The position numbers were made by a program, and so were the translations under genes. DNA of 36,276 nucleotides from Sphingomonadales bacterium (lineage in GTDB: Bacteria; Pseudomonadota; Alphaproteobacteria; Sphingomonadales; Sphingomonadaceae). Shown here one piece after another: positions 23,941 through 32,536 of this stretch. Under the pieces are notes generated by a model that saw nothing but the letters and a program-made list of their open reading frames with translations, did not search any database and was not told the origin of the DNA. The DNA lies in the NCBI GenBank assembly GCA_028871475.1, contig JAGWMZ010000038.1:1-36276 (forward strand), in the 5' to 3' direction. The number at the start of each line of letters is the position of its first letter. Position 1 is the first letter of the stretch.

Positions 23941-26900
23941 ATGAACCCTGTGGTTGCCCTGGCGCTTCGCCATCGCATTCTGGTGCTGGTTTTGCTGGCG
24001 CTTTTTCTGGTGGGTGGGGGCATTGCCTTCCGCCTGCTCAACATCGAGGCCTATCCCGATCCCGTGCCGCCCATGGTCGAGGTGGTGACGCAGAACACCG
24101 GCCAGTCGGCCAGCGAGATCGAGCGCACCGTCACCATCCCCATCGAGATCCAGCTGGCCGGCATCAAGAACGTGAAAAAGGTCGAAACGATTTCCCTGTT
24201 CGGCCTGTCGGACGTGCGCGTGCAGTTCACCTTCGACTATGATTATGAGCAGGCCAAGCAGCAGGTCATCAATGCCCTGTCGCAAGTGCCGCCCTTGCCC
24301 AATGGGGCGCAGCCAGGCATCTCGCCCACTAGCCCGATCGGCGAAATCTATCGCTATCGCATCGTGGGGCCCAAAAACTACTCGGTCACCGATCTCAAAA
24401 CCATTCAGGACTGGATTCTCCAGCGGCGCTTCAAGGCCGTGCCCGGCGTCATCGACGTCAATGGCTGGGCCGGCAAGAGCAAGACCTATGAAGTCACCAT
24501 CGATCAGCACAAGCTGGTGGCCTATGGCTTGTCACTGGCGCAGGTGCTGACCGCCATCAACAATGCCAATGGCAATGTCGGCGGGCAGACGATCAACCTT
24601 GGCCCGCAATCGGCTGTGGTGCGCGGCGTCGGGCTGATCCACTCGATGGACGACATCCGCGACACGCTGGTGGCCAGCCCGGCGGCCGGCCGGCCCGTGC
24701 AGGTGAAAGACATTGCCACGGTGCAAGTGGGCAACGAGCCGCGCCTTGGCATCGTGGGCCAGGACAATGACGACGACATCGTTCAGGGCATCATCCTGAT
24801 GCGGCGTGGCGAAAAGAGCCTGCCCACCCTCAAGGCCGTGGAGGCCGAGGTGGAGAAGATCAACAAGGACGGCATTTTGCCGCCCGGCGTGCATCTCGAA
24901 AAGATCTATGACCGCACCGACCTCATCAATGTGACCACCCATACCGTGCTGGAGAATATGGTCTTCGGCATCGTGCTGATCTTCCTGGTGCAATGGGTGT
25001 TTCTGGGCACCTTCCGCAGCGCCATCGTGGTGGCGGCCACCATTCCCTTTGCCCTGGCCTTTTCGATCCTTATCATGGTGATGCGCGGGGAATCCGCCAA
25101 TCTCCTCTCGGTGGGGGCGATCGATTTCGGCCTCATCGTGGATGCCACCGTCATCATGGTGGAAAACATCTTCCGCCACCTGGCCCAACGCCCGCGCGAG
25201 CGCTTTGCATCAAGTGGCGCGCTGGACCACAAGGGCGGTATCCAGAGCTTTTCCGGCAAGCTGGGCATCATTGAACTGTCATCGGCAGAGGTGAACCGCG
25301 CGATCTTCTTTGCCGCCGCCATCATCATTGCCGGTTTCCTGCCGCTCTTCACGCTGACCGGGGTGGAAGGCCACATCTTTGGCCCCATGGCCAAGACCTA
25401 TGCCTATGCCATTGTGGGCGGCCTGATCGCCACCTTCACCGTGGCACCGGTCCTTTCCGCCTTCCTGATGAAGGATGAAGAGGAGGAAAAGGAAACGCCG
25501 ATCGTGCGCGCCATGCGCCGCATCTATGATCCGGCGCTGCGCTTTGCGCTGGCCAACCGCATCGTGGCGCTGGGCGGCATGGGCGCACTGCTGCTGGCGG
25601 CGGGCATCGAGATGAACGGCCTGGGCCTCGAATTCCTGCCCAAGCTGGAGGAAGGCAATTTCTGGATCCGCGCCACCCTGCCGCCCTCGATCAGCCTTGA
25701 GGAAGCGCAGGGCCAGGTGAACCGCATGCGCCACATGCTGATGCGCTATCCCGAGGTGAAGACCGTCATCAGCCAGCTCGGCCGCCCCGACGATGGCACC
25801 GACACCACCGGCTTTTTCAACGCTGAATTCTATGTGCCGCTGAAACCCACCAGCCAATGGCCCAAGGGCGTGACCAAGGAGAGCCTGACCAAACAGGTCA
25901 ACGCAGAGCTGGCCGCGCCCTTTCCCGGCGTCGAATTCAACTTCTCGCAAAACATCGAGGACAATGTCGAGGAAGCCGCAAGCGGGGTGAAGGGCGCCAA
26001 TTCGATCAAGCTTTATGGCAATGATCTCGAAGCGCTGGAAAAGACCGCCTATCAGATCAAGGGGATCATGGCCAAGATTCCGGGCATCACCGATCTTTCG
26101 GTGTTCGACGCGCTGGGCCAGCCCACGCTCAACATCAAGATCAACCGCGACAAGGCCGCCCATTATGGCCTTGCGCCGGGCGACATCAATGCGGTGGTGC
26201 AGGCAGCGATCGGCGGCCAGGCGGCGGGCAATCTCTACGAATATGGGTCTGACCGCAATTTCCCGATCATCGTCCGCCTTGCGCCCCAGTTCCGCCAAAG
26301 CATCGAGGCCATCCGCGCCATTCCGGTGGCGGTGCCCAACAGCGCTGGCGGGGTCAGCCAGATCCCGCTCTCGACCGTGGCCGATGTCAATCTCGTCTCG
26401 GGCTATTCCTTCATCTATCGCGAGAACCAGACACGCTACATCCCGATCAAATTTTCGGTGCGTGGGCGCGACCTTGGCGGGGCAGTGCTTGAGGCGCAGC
26501 ACAAGATCGATGCGCAGATCAAGCTGCCGCCAGGCAGCCGAATCGAATGGGTCGGCGAGTTTGGCGATCTGCAAGCCGCGCTCGCCCGGCTGGAGGTGGT
26601 GGTGCCGATCAGCCTGGCACTTATCGTGATGCTGCTGTTCCTCAATTTCGGCTCGGTGCGCGATACGGCGCTGGCGGCCAGCGTGATGCCGATGGCGCTG
26701 GTGGGCGGCGTGTTGATCCTCTCGCTGACGGGTACGCCCTTCAGCGTCTCGGCAGCGATCGGCTTCATCGGTCTTTTCGGTATTTCGGTGATGGAGGGCA
26801 TTTTGGTGCTGGCCTATTTCAACCAGTTGATCGGCAACGGGATGGACCGCGCCCAGGCGGTACTCCATGCCGCCCGCACCCGTTTCCGCCCGGTGATGAT

Positions 26901-27099
26901 GACCTGCATAGCGGCCTGCGTGGGCCTGTTGCCGGCTGCGGTTTCCACCGGCATCGGCAGCCAGGTGCAGCGCCCCCTGGCCATGGTGGTTGTAGGCGGC
27001 ATCCTGCTGGCGCCCGTGCTGATCCTCATCGTGCTGCCCGTCATGATTGACCTCTTCTCGAACCGCCCGGTTCGCCATGCCGAGGAGAGCGAGGCATGA
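23941..27099 (+). CDS. CusA/CzcA-family heavy-metal efflux RND transporter permease
   Basis: Inner-membrane proton/substrate antiporter of 1052 residues with 12 helices and two large periplasmic loops. HME-class features include EIERTVTIPIEIQLAGIKNV, ISPTSPIGEIYRYRI and the TM4 signature DFGLIVDATVIMVEN. In that signature the proton-relay residues Asp395, Asp401 and Glu408 correspond to D402/D408/E415 of CzcA. In the porter region the sequences FWIRATLPPS and GFFNAEFYVPLKP lack the Met residues found at the copper-binding positions of CusA, so I do not assign Cu/Ag. Co/Zn/Cd/Ni or another cation is possible, and HME membership itself is an inference from sequence class. It sits between the adaptor and outer-membrane factor and overlaps the latter by 4 bp (ATGA). 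Confidence 0.93.
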   Translation: MNPVVALALRHRILVLVLLALFLVGGGIAFRLLNIEAYPDPVPPMVEVVTQNTGQSASEIERTVTIPIEIQLAGIKNVKKVETISLFGLSDVRVQFTFDYDYEQAKQQVINALSQVPPLPNGAQPGISPTSPIGEIYRYRIVGPKNYSVTDLKTIQDWILQRRFKAVPGVIDVNGWAGKSKTYEVTIDQHKLVAYGLSLAQVLTAINNANGNVGGQTINLGPQSAVVRGVGLIHSMDDIRDTLVASPAAGRPVQVKDIATVQVGNEPRLGIVGQDNDDDIVQGIILMRRGEKSLPTLKAVEAEVEKINKDGILPPGVHLEKIYDRTDLINVTTHTVLENMVFGIVLIFLVQWVFLGTFRSAIVVAATIPFALAFSILIMVMRGESANLLSVGAIDFGLIVDATVIMVENIFRHLAQRPRERFASSGALDHKGGIQSFSGKLGIIELSSAEVNRAIFFAAAIIIAGFLPLFTLTGVEGHIFGPMAKTYAYAIVGGLIATFTVAPVLSAFLMKDEEEEKETPIVRAMRRIYDPALRFALANRIVALGGMGALLLAAGIEMNGLGLEFLPKLEEGNFWIRATLPPSISLEEAQGQVNRMRHMLMRYPEVKTVISQLGRPDDGTDTTGFFNAEFYVPLKPTSQWPKGVTKESLTKQVNAELAAPFPGVEFNFSQNIEDNVEEAASGVKGANSIKLYGNDLEALEKTAYQIKGIMAKIPGITDLSVFDALGQPTLNIKINRDKAAHYGLAPGDINAVVQAAIGGQAAGNLYEYGSDRNFPIIVRLAPQFRQSIEAIRAIPVAVPNSAGGVSQIPLSTVADVNLVSGYSFIYRENQTRYIPIKFSVRGRDLGGAVLEAQHKIDAQIKLPPGSRIEWVGEFGDLQAALARLEVVVPISLALIVMLLFLNFGSVRDTALAASVMPMALVGGVLILSLTGTPFSVSAAIGFIGLFGISVMEGILVLAYFNQLIGNGMDRAQAVLHAARTRFRPVMMTCIAACVGLLPAAVSTGIGSQVQRPLAMVVVGGILLAPVLILIVLPVMIDLFSNRPVRHAEESEA

Positions 27100-28550
27100 A
27101 ACTGCGCCTGACGATTGCCGCCGGATGCTGCACGCTGGCCACGGGCTGCGCTGTAGGGCCCGATTTTCACCAGCCTGCCCCCCCGCGCCAGGACAGCTAT
27201 GCGCCCGACACGCCCACCGCGCTGCCCGCGCCCGATGGCGCGGCTGGCGGCACACAAAGGTTCAGCGCCGCCCTGCCGGCAAGCGCCTGGTGGCAGGCGT
27301 TCGGCTCGCCCGAAATGGATGGGTTGGTGGACCGCGCTTTGGCTGCCAACACCGATCTGGCGGCCATGCGCGCCGCGCTCAAAGAGGCCCGCGAACTGTG
27401 GCGGGCCCAACGCGGCGTGCTCTTCCCGACCATTGACCTGGGCGCCAGCACCAGTCGGGCCAAGGGGTCGCAATATCTGGCCCCGGTGCCTAACGATTCC
27501 ACCTTCACCTACAGCCTGCAGACCGCGCAGGTGAACGTGGGCTACACGCTTGATCTCTTCGGCGGCAACCGGCGCAGCGTCGAGCAGGCCCGCGCCCAAT
27601 ATGATGCCCAGCGTTTTCAGGCAGAGGCGGCACGCACCACGCTCATCAACACGGTGGTGGTCACCGCCATTCAAATGGCCGCCCTGCACGAGGAGGTGGA
27701 AGCGCAGCGCCAGGTGATCGCGCTGCAGGCCGAATTGCTGGCCTTGACCCGCCATCAACTGGCAGTGGGCGATGCAGCCGGCCTCGATGTCGTGGCCCAG
27801 CAGGCGCAACTGGCGCAGGCGCAGGCCGCGCTGCCTGCGCTGGAGCATGCCTGGGCGCAAAGCCGCGACCTGCTCGCCTATCTCATCGGGCAGACTGCCG
27901 CCGACGGGCCACTGGAGGCACCCAAGCTCGACGCCATTCGTCTGCCCCATGACCCGCCGTTGACCTTGCCATCGCAATGGGTGCGCCAGCGCCCCGACAT
28001 CCGCGCCGCCGAGGCCAATCTCCATGCGGCAAGCGCGGGCGTCGGCATCGCCGCGGCCAACCGCCTGCCGCAACTGACCTTGAGCGCCAGTGCGGGCGGC
28101 AATGGCCAGGGCTGGTCGAGCCTGTTGTCGGCGGCCAATTCCTTCTGGTCGCTGGGCGCGGGCATCACACAGCCGATCTTTGCGGGCGGCACGCTGCTGC
28201 ATCGACAGCGGGCAGCGCGCGCCGCCTTCGAGCAGGCAGATGCGCAATACCGCTCCACCGTGCTGGCTGCGTTTCAGAATGTCGCCGACACGCTGGCCGC
28301 CTTGCAGGCAGACGCGGCAGCCGCCACGGCTGCCGCGGCAGCACGTACGGCCGCAAAGGAGACTTGGCAAATCACCGCAAGGCAGGTGGGCGATGGCGCA
28401 ATCGCGCCCTCAGCGCAGCTCCAGGCCCGGATTGCCGTGTTGCAGGCCGACCAGGCCATGACCCAGGCGAGGCTTGCGCGATTGACCGATACTGCCGCCC
28501 TTTTTCAGGCGCTGGGTGGGGGCGCGGTGGCGGGCAAAACTAGCCCTTAA
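27096..28550 (+). CDS. Efflux transporter outer membrane subunit, NodT family lipoprotein
   Basis: Outer-membrane factor of 484 residues forming the TolC-like trimeric exit duct. The N-terminus MKLRLTIAAGCCTLATGC is a type II signal with lipobox LATG|C18. It is followed by AVGPDFHQPAPP, the start typical of NodT/OprM lipoproteins. Two OEP repeats are seen: ELWRAQRGVLFPTIDLGAST with VNVGYTLDLFGGNRRSVEQA, and RQRPDIRAAEANLHAASAGV with FWSLGAGITQPIFAGGTLLH. Helical Ala/Gln-rich barrels (EAQRQVIALQAELLALTRHQ) lie between them. ATG overlaps the pump's TGA, indicating translational coupling. It completes a self-contained tripartite pump under TCS2 control. Confidence 0.94.
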   Translation: MKLRLTIAAGCCTLATGCAVGPDFHQPAPPRQDSYAPDTPTALPAPDGAAGGTQRFSAALPASAWWQAFGSPEMDGLVDRALAANTDLAAMRAALKEARELWRAQRGVLFPTIDLGASTSRAKGSQYLAPVPNDSTFTYSLQTAQVNVGYTLDLFGGNRRSVEQARAQYDAQRFQAEAARTTLINTVVVTAIQMAALHEEVEAQRQVIALQAELLALTRHQLAVGDAAGLDVVAQQAQLAQAQAALPALEHAWAQSRDLLAYLIGQTAADGPLEAPKLDAIRLPHDPPLTLPSQWVRQRPDIRAAEANLHAASAGVGIAAANRLPQLTLSASAGGNGQGWSSLLSAANSFWSLGAGITQPIFAGGTLLHRQRAARAAFEQADAQYRSTVLAAFQNVADTLAALQADAAAATAAAAARTAAKETWQITARQVGDGAIAPSAQLQARIAVLQADQAMTQARLARLTDTAALFQALGGGAVAGKTSP

Positions 28551-29049
28551 AGTGAGGCTGGACAGACAGTATCTGGTCAAGAAAGTAAGGCTGCTCAAAG
28601 TGACCGGCCTGACCTATTTTCCTCCAGCCTTCTCAATCTTTTGACGATGGCCACGCATTTCGATGCCGACTGGTGGGGCTGATTCATCGGCTCATTTCCC
28701 ATGTCGTTCTGGGCATCAGCTTCCGCGGTGCGGGCGCCATTACCCAAGAGGGCATGCAGTTGAGCGGACTGAACAACGCCGTCACTGTGTGGGCTCCCGC
28801 CGTGGACAGCTTTGGTGGGGTGCGCAAACGTCTCGATGCGAAACTGAGGCCATTTTTTGTCCCGGCAGGCAGCACCGCAGCTCAGGAATGGATCAAGGGA
28901 CGGTAATTCAGCTCACTTCGTTTCGTTTGTTGATTATTATCAACCTTAAATAATCATCACTTGGCATGGCCGTTGCCCGTGCCATAGCGGCAAGGTTCGC
29001 AATCCTCACCGGTGTCGTTCAATTACGTTGAAAGCGGGTGGACTCTTTG
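28551..29049. other. Intergenic region with an unassigned 77-codon open frame
   Basis: About 500 bp between the efflux operon and TCS3. A frame at 28673-28906 (GTG start) reads VGLIHRLISHVVLGISFRGA and ends PFFVPAGSTAAQEWIKGR. It has coding-like composition but no good ribosome binding site, and I recognise no family. It may be the tail of a lost gene. After it, 28915-28975 becomes AT-rich and holds the inverted repeat GTTGAT-TATT-ATCAAC (28929-28944), then AATAATCATC, a 10-mer also found in the AT-rich region before the YncE-symporter operon. This is the probable promoter region of TCS3. Confidence 0.45.
28929..28944. promoter_or_regulatory. Inverted repeat upstream of TCS3
   Basis: GTTGAT-TATT-ATCAAC is a perfect 6-bp dyad in an AT-rich island about 105 bp before the TCS3 regulator start. 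A second short dyad, TTCAA-TTACG-TTGAA, lies at 29018-29032. Either could be an operator. The regulator is unknown, and neither has the 11-bp direct-repeat layout of the TCS1 boxes. Confidence 0.35.
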
Positions 29050-29724
29050 ATGAAAATCCTTTTGCTAGAAGATGATGATGCTCTTTCTCGCAACATCACG
29101 GCAATGTTGGAGGAGTCAGCCTGCAAGGTCGTCTGCTGCAAATCTGGGCAGGATGCGATTTTTTTTGCAAGTTCGGAAGACTATGATGTGCTGGTCTTCG
29201 ATCGCCTGGTTGAAGGCATGGATGGCTTGCGAGCGCTCAAGGCGCTTCGGGGGATCGGCGTACGTACTCCAGCAATCTTCCTCACGGCTATGACCGGCGT
29301 GGAGGATCGTGTGGAAGGGCTTGAGGCGGGCGCGGATGATTATCTGGCCAAGCCCTTCTCCGAGCGTGAGTTATTGGCTCGCTTGCAGGCCTTGAGCCGC
29401 CGCGCGCCAAACGCGGAGGCTCCGTCGGTTGTGACCGTAGGCGACTTTCAGATTGACCGCCTCAAGAGATTGGTCAGTCGAGCAGGGCATCCGATCCGTG
29501 TGCAGGTTCAGGAATTCAAGTTGTTAGAATATCTGATGCTCAACGCCGGCCAAGTCGTCACCCGGGCTATGATTTTGGAGTCTGTCTGGTCCTATCATTT
29601 TGAAATTCGGACAAATATCATCGAGAGCCATATGAGTCGCCTGCGGGCCAAGCTGTGCGCGAATGGTGGGAGCGATCCCATTCACACCTTCCGCGGCATC
29701 GGTTACCGCTTTCATGACGGTTAA
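29050..29724 (+). CDS. OmpR-family response regulator (TCS3)
   Basis: Response regulator of 224 residues from ATG 29050 (MKILLLEDDDALSRN). A GTG 12 bp upstream is possible, but GGGTGGA is correctly spaced for the ATG. Receiver: E7/D8/D9, phospho-acceptor Asp51 (LVFDRLVEGMDG), Thr in FLTAMTG, and Lys101 (DDYLAKPF). Winged helix: VQEFKLLEYLMLNAGQVVTR, NIIESHMSRLRAKL and FRGIGYRFHDG. The gene is less GC-rich than the TCS2 pair. The kinase overlaps its end by 11 bp. By position it likely serves the converging TonB receptor-YncE-phosphatase operon, but no shared box was found there. Confidence 0.94.
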   Translation: MKILLLEDDDALSRNITAMLEESACKVVCCKSGQDAIFFASSEDYDVLVFDRLVEGMDGLRALKALRGIGVRTPAIFLTAMTGVEDRVEGLEAGADDYLAKPFSERELLARLQALSRRAPNAEAPSVVTVGDFQIDRLKRLVSRAGHPIRVQVQEFKLLEYLMLNAGQVVTRAMILESVWSYHFEIRTNIIESHMSRLRAKLCANGGSDPIHTFRGIGYRFHDG

Positions 29725-31093
29725 CACTTCACCTTTCGCGGCCTTAAAGAGTGGCGCATTCCGTTTCGCGCTGATGTTGGCTCTAGTGTTCGCGCTTGGA
29801 TCAGTCGGCCTTCTCTGGACGGTCGAGCGGCAGATGGAAGGGTACGGAGACGCTGCCACCGACCTGATGCTGCGTGCCGAAGGGCGTGCACTTGCCGGGG
29901 CCTATGCCGAGGCAGGGCTACCCGGTTTGCTCACCTCATTGCGTCGTCAAAGTGGTAATGGTGGCGACCAGCAGTTCCACTTCCTCCTGGAGGATGCTCG
30001 GGGACATAGGCTGTTCGGCGATATTGACGTCGGTCAAGGGCGCTTGGGCGACGCGGTGATCACAGTGACCGAACCGGATAGCGGACCAGTGACAATGCGG
30101 GAGGTTGGTCTGGAAATCGGAAGTGGTTTGAGGCTTTTTGTCGCCACCGATTTCTTCGACTTCGACGAATTGCAGGACCGGCTCGCCCGCTTCACGATCA
30201 TTTGCGGTGTGTCCATCAGCATTTTCGCGCTGGTCGGGGGTTATGGAGCTGGCAGTATTTTTCTGCGTCGGCTCGACAGGGTCAGCTGTCAGGTCGAACG
30301 CATTGTGGCCGGCGACAGTGATGAACGGCTGCCGGCTATAGGCTTGGCGCCAGAATTTGACATGCTTACACGCGGTCTCAACCGTATGCTTGACCACAAG
30401 GATGCCGCGATGGAGGCTGTGCGCCAGGTGTCGACAGCAATTGCCCATGACCTGCGTACTCCGCTCATGCGTCTGCAACAGCGGCTCGTAGGGTTGGCGC
30501 GCGAGCCCGAGGAAAGACATGATGCTGTTGGCGCTGCGATCGAAGATGTCGAAGGCATTCTTTCGACCTTTCAGGCTCTGCTTCACATTGGGATGATCGA
30601 AGGCGGCGTCGGACGGCGCCGCTTTCGTCGGGTGTCTATTTCCAAACACCTCGGCCGGGTGCTTGAAACCTATGGCCCGGTTGCGGAGGACGCTGGACAT
30701 CAGCTCGTCGCACGGATCACTGATGATCTGTCGGTCGAGGGCGATGCTGAAATGCTCACCCAATTGTTTATCAATTTGATTGAGAATGCGATCGTCCATA
30801 CGCCAGCTGGGACCAGGATCTCGGTCGACCTCGACCTGATAGGCGATGTCGTCCGGGCCCGTGTGAGCGATGATGGCCCCGGCGTGGCCGCAGCGGACCA
30901 CGAGCGTATATTTCGCCGCTTCTATCGTGGCTCGGCGAGCAAAGGGTTGCCGGGAACCGGTCTGGGGCTATCGTTGGTTGCCGCTATCGCTGACGCACAT
31001 CGAGTGAGGTATCGCATGGTCAAAGGCGCTGGATTCACGCTTGAACTGGATTTTCCAGGCTTCAGGCATGACCTTGGTGATCCTGTTGGTTAA
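29714..31093 (+). CDS. Sensor histidine kinase (TCS3)
   Basis: Membrane histidine kinase of 459 residues. Helices at about 17-35 and 162-183 enclose a ~125-residue periplasmic domain. A HAMP-like linker follows (FLRRLDRVSCQVERIVAGDS), then the H-box VSTAIAHDLRTPLMRLQQRL with His245. The ATPase domain includes LFINLIENAIVHTPAG (N), VSDDGPGVAAAD (G1), IFRRFYRGSASKGLPG (F) and GTGLGLSLV (G2). The ATG at 29714 overlaps the regulator stop (ATGACGGTTAA). The open frame extends to 29663, but those codons duplicate regulator coding sequence. AHDLRTPL with Asp instead of Glu after His is a known variant in this kinase group. The signal is unknown. Confidence 0.93.
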   Translation: MTVNTSPFAALKSGAFRFALMLALVFALGSVGLLWTVERQMEGYGDAATDLMLRAEGRALAGAYAEAGLPGLLTSLRRQSGNGGDQQFHFLLEDARGHRLFGDIDVGQGRLGDAVITVTEPDSGPVTMREVGLEIGSGLRLFVATDFFDFDELQDRLARFTIICGVSISIFALVGGYGAGSIFLRRLDRVSCQVERIVAGDSDERLPAIGLAPEFDMLTRGLNRMLDHKDAAMEAVRQVSTAIAHDLRTPLMRLQQRLVGLAREPEERHDAVGAAIEDVEGILSTFQALLHIGMIEGGVGRRRFRRVSISKHLGRVLETYGPVAEDAGHQLVARITDDLSVEGDAEMLTQLFINLIENAIVHTPAGTRISVDLDLIGDVVRARVSDDGPGVAAADHERIFRRFYRGSASKGLPGTGLGLSLVAAIADAHRVRYRMVKGAGFTLELDFPGFRHDLGDPVG

Positions 31094-31631
31094 CCGGGCA
31101 GGCACAGATAACAGCTGGTAAAACGAGGGTCTTGGACTCGACACCAGCGGCGAAGTCGGCCCGGTTGGTCCCGGTTGCCTTGGTGATCCACCGGTCGACC
31201 CGTTCCTTGTCCTTTCAGGATATCATTGCAGATGAGGCAGGGTCGGTGTCGCATAACGCGTTGATGCTGCGTGCGACCGTCTTCGCGCGTAGCCCGGCAT
31301 CGCGAGTGCTGCCGACTGCGTCATCGTAAATGGGGGCGGGGCTCGATTCGCTGAGCGCCCGCAGCGATCCACCGAAACTCAATACGTTTAGTCCCTGTCA
31401 GCCGGTCCGGCAGCTGGAGTTTCATTCGGCTTTGAACTTCGCCGACCAAGGTTCGAGGGAACTCTGGCGGATGCGCAAGGTGTTGTGGGGCTGGCCTCGA
31501 GACACCTTGCGAATAGACCCGCGTGAAATGCCGGTCGTGCACCGTGGTTCGAGCTTAGGGGTGTTCCGCAGCCAATGGGCGGAGTCGGCCGCCTGAACAG
31601 CTCAGAGATGGAAGTCTCCAAGAAGGTGTCG
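31094..31631. other. Convergent intergenic region, no recognised gene
   Basis: About 540 bp between the converging TCS3 kinase and acid phosphatase genes. Several short open frames exist on both strands, but none gave a recognisable protein or convincing start. The length is unusual for a convergent junction, so decayed genes or IS scars are possible. I found no terminal repeats. Confidence 0.45.
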
Positions 31632-32333
31632 CTAAAGGTTGGAGAGCTCGGCGCGTGCGGCGGCGATCTTATCGGCAAGGCGAGCGTCGGCGAGCAACTC
31701 GATGCCCACCATTGTGCCGACGACATGGCTGGCCTCGATGTCGCTGGGAAAATGTGCGCCGCAATATTCCCGGCTCAGGCCATAATCCTTGGCCCGTGCC
31801 AGAATGACATCGGCCTTTTGCGGCATCAGATGCGCCAACACCCAGCCTACAGAATAGCCAAGCGTGGAGTGGCCCGAAGGATATGAGCGAAATTCCGGTT
31901 TGGCCGGATTAGGCTTGTATTCGCAGAAGGGGATCGAAGGATCAGCGCTGTAAGGGCGCATACGGTGAAAGAAGAGCTTGCTGTCGCTTGTTGCAATTTC
32001 CGCCTCGGACTGGACCAAAGTGAGCAGCGCCCAACTGGCAGGTTTGCTGCGTAGGTCGAAGCCCAGCACGTTGTTGAACAGGGAGGGGTTTTCGTTGTCG
32101 CTGTCGGCCTTGGCCTGAGCCAGTCGCCTTGGACTAGCCTTGGCTAAAAGGCGGTGCAACTCCGCGATCTCAAAGACTTCTTGCGCCGATCCGTGGGCGG
32201 CAGGGGCCGGCAGGATTTGCGCAGGCACGAATTTGGCCGCGTTGAGATATTGCAAATGCTCGGCGGCCGCGACTGGCTGGGCCAGCATAGGAAACGACAG
32301 ACAGAGCAGCGCGGAGGAAAGGAGGCGCTTCAT
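31632..32333 (-). CDS. Class A acid phosphatase (PAP2 superfamily)
   Basis: Periplasmic non-specific acid phosphatase of 233 residues that hydrolyses organic phosphomonoesters. Signal peptide MKRLLSSALLCLSFPMLAQP with cleavage near VAA|AEHL. The three-part vanadate/PAP2 active site is complete: KLFFHRMRP (K-X6-RP), RSYPSGHSTLGY (class A signature SYPSGH, nucleophile side) and SREYCGAHFPSD (SR-X5-H-X3-D, with the nucleophilic His). I chose ATG 32333, preceded by AAAGGATTTCTC; the longer open frame to 32540 lacks similarity. It is the last gene after the receptor and propeller, separated by a 203-bp gap with a strong hairpin. It probably releases phosphate from an imported or periplasmic organophosphate. 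Confidence 0.93.
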   Translation of the reverse strand: MKRLLSSALLCLSFPMLAQPVAAAEHLQYLNAAKFVPAQILPAPAAHGSAQEVFEIAELHRLLAKASPRRLAQAKADSDNENPSLFNNVLGFDLRSKPASWALLTLVQSEAEIATSDSKLFFHRMRPYSADPSIPFCEYKPNPAKPEFRSYPSGHSTLGYSVGWVLAHLMPQKADVILARAKDYGLSREYCGAHFPSDIEASHVVGTMVGIELLADARLADKIAAARAELSNL

Positions 32334-32496
32334 GAGAAATCCTTTGGATAATCGGCTCAGGCTGGCTTGGTGGCGCCGATTGGCGCCGGCAGACAGGAGT
32401 TTGAGAGTTTGTATTGGAGATGGCCGAAGGCTTTGGTTTTGTAATGGACGAGGACCGTCGCGTTCTGGGACGGGAAAGACTCGTGGTGGCGAAGTC

Positions 32497-32529
32497 GCCC
32501 CCTGCGCCGGGCAAAGCCGTGCAGGGGGC
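32497..32529 (-). terminator. Strong hairpin after the YncE-like gene
   Basis: GCCCCCTGC (32497-32505) pairs perfectly with GCAGGGGGC (32521-32529); the 15-nt loop can form a further GGC-AAA-GCC. It starts 7 bp past the propeller stop. No U-tract follows on the minus strand, so it may be a Rho-dependent site, a mRNA-stabilising 3' end or an attenuator that lowers phosphatase expression relative to the receptor. Confidence 0.5.
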
Positions 32530-32536
32530 ACCCGGA

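Noticed and set aside
25279..27255. 658-codon minus-strand open frame across the RND pump gene
   Set aside because: Shadow of a high-GC gene; low-complexity Arg/His/Gln-rich product and no start context.
26814..28370. 518-codon minus-strand open frame opposite the outer-membrane factor
   Set aside because: Same reason: antisense of an unambiguous NodT-family gene.
31094..31631. Possible IS scars or decayed genes between TCS3 and the phosphatase
   Set aside because: No terminal repeats or recognisable transposase motifs in either strand.
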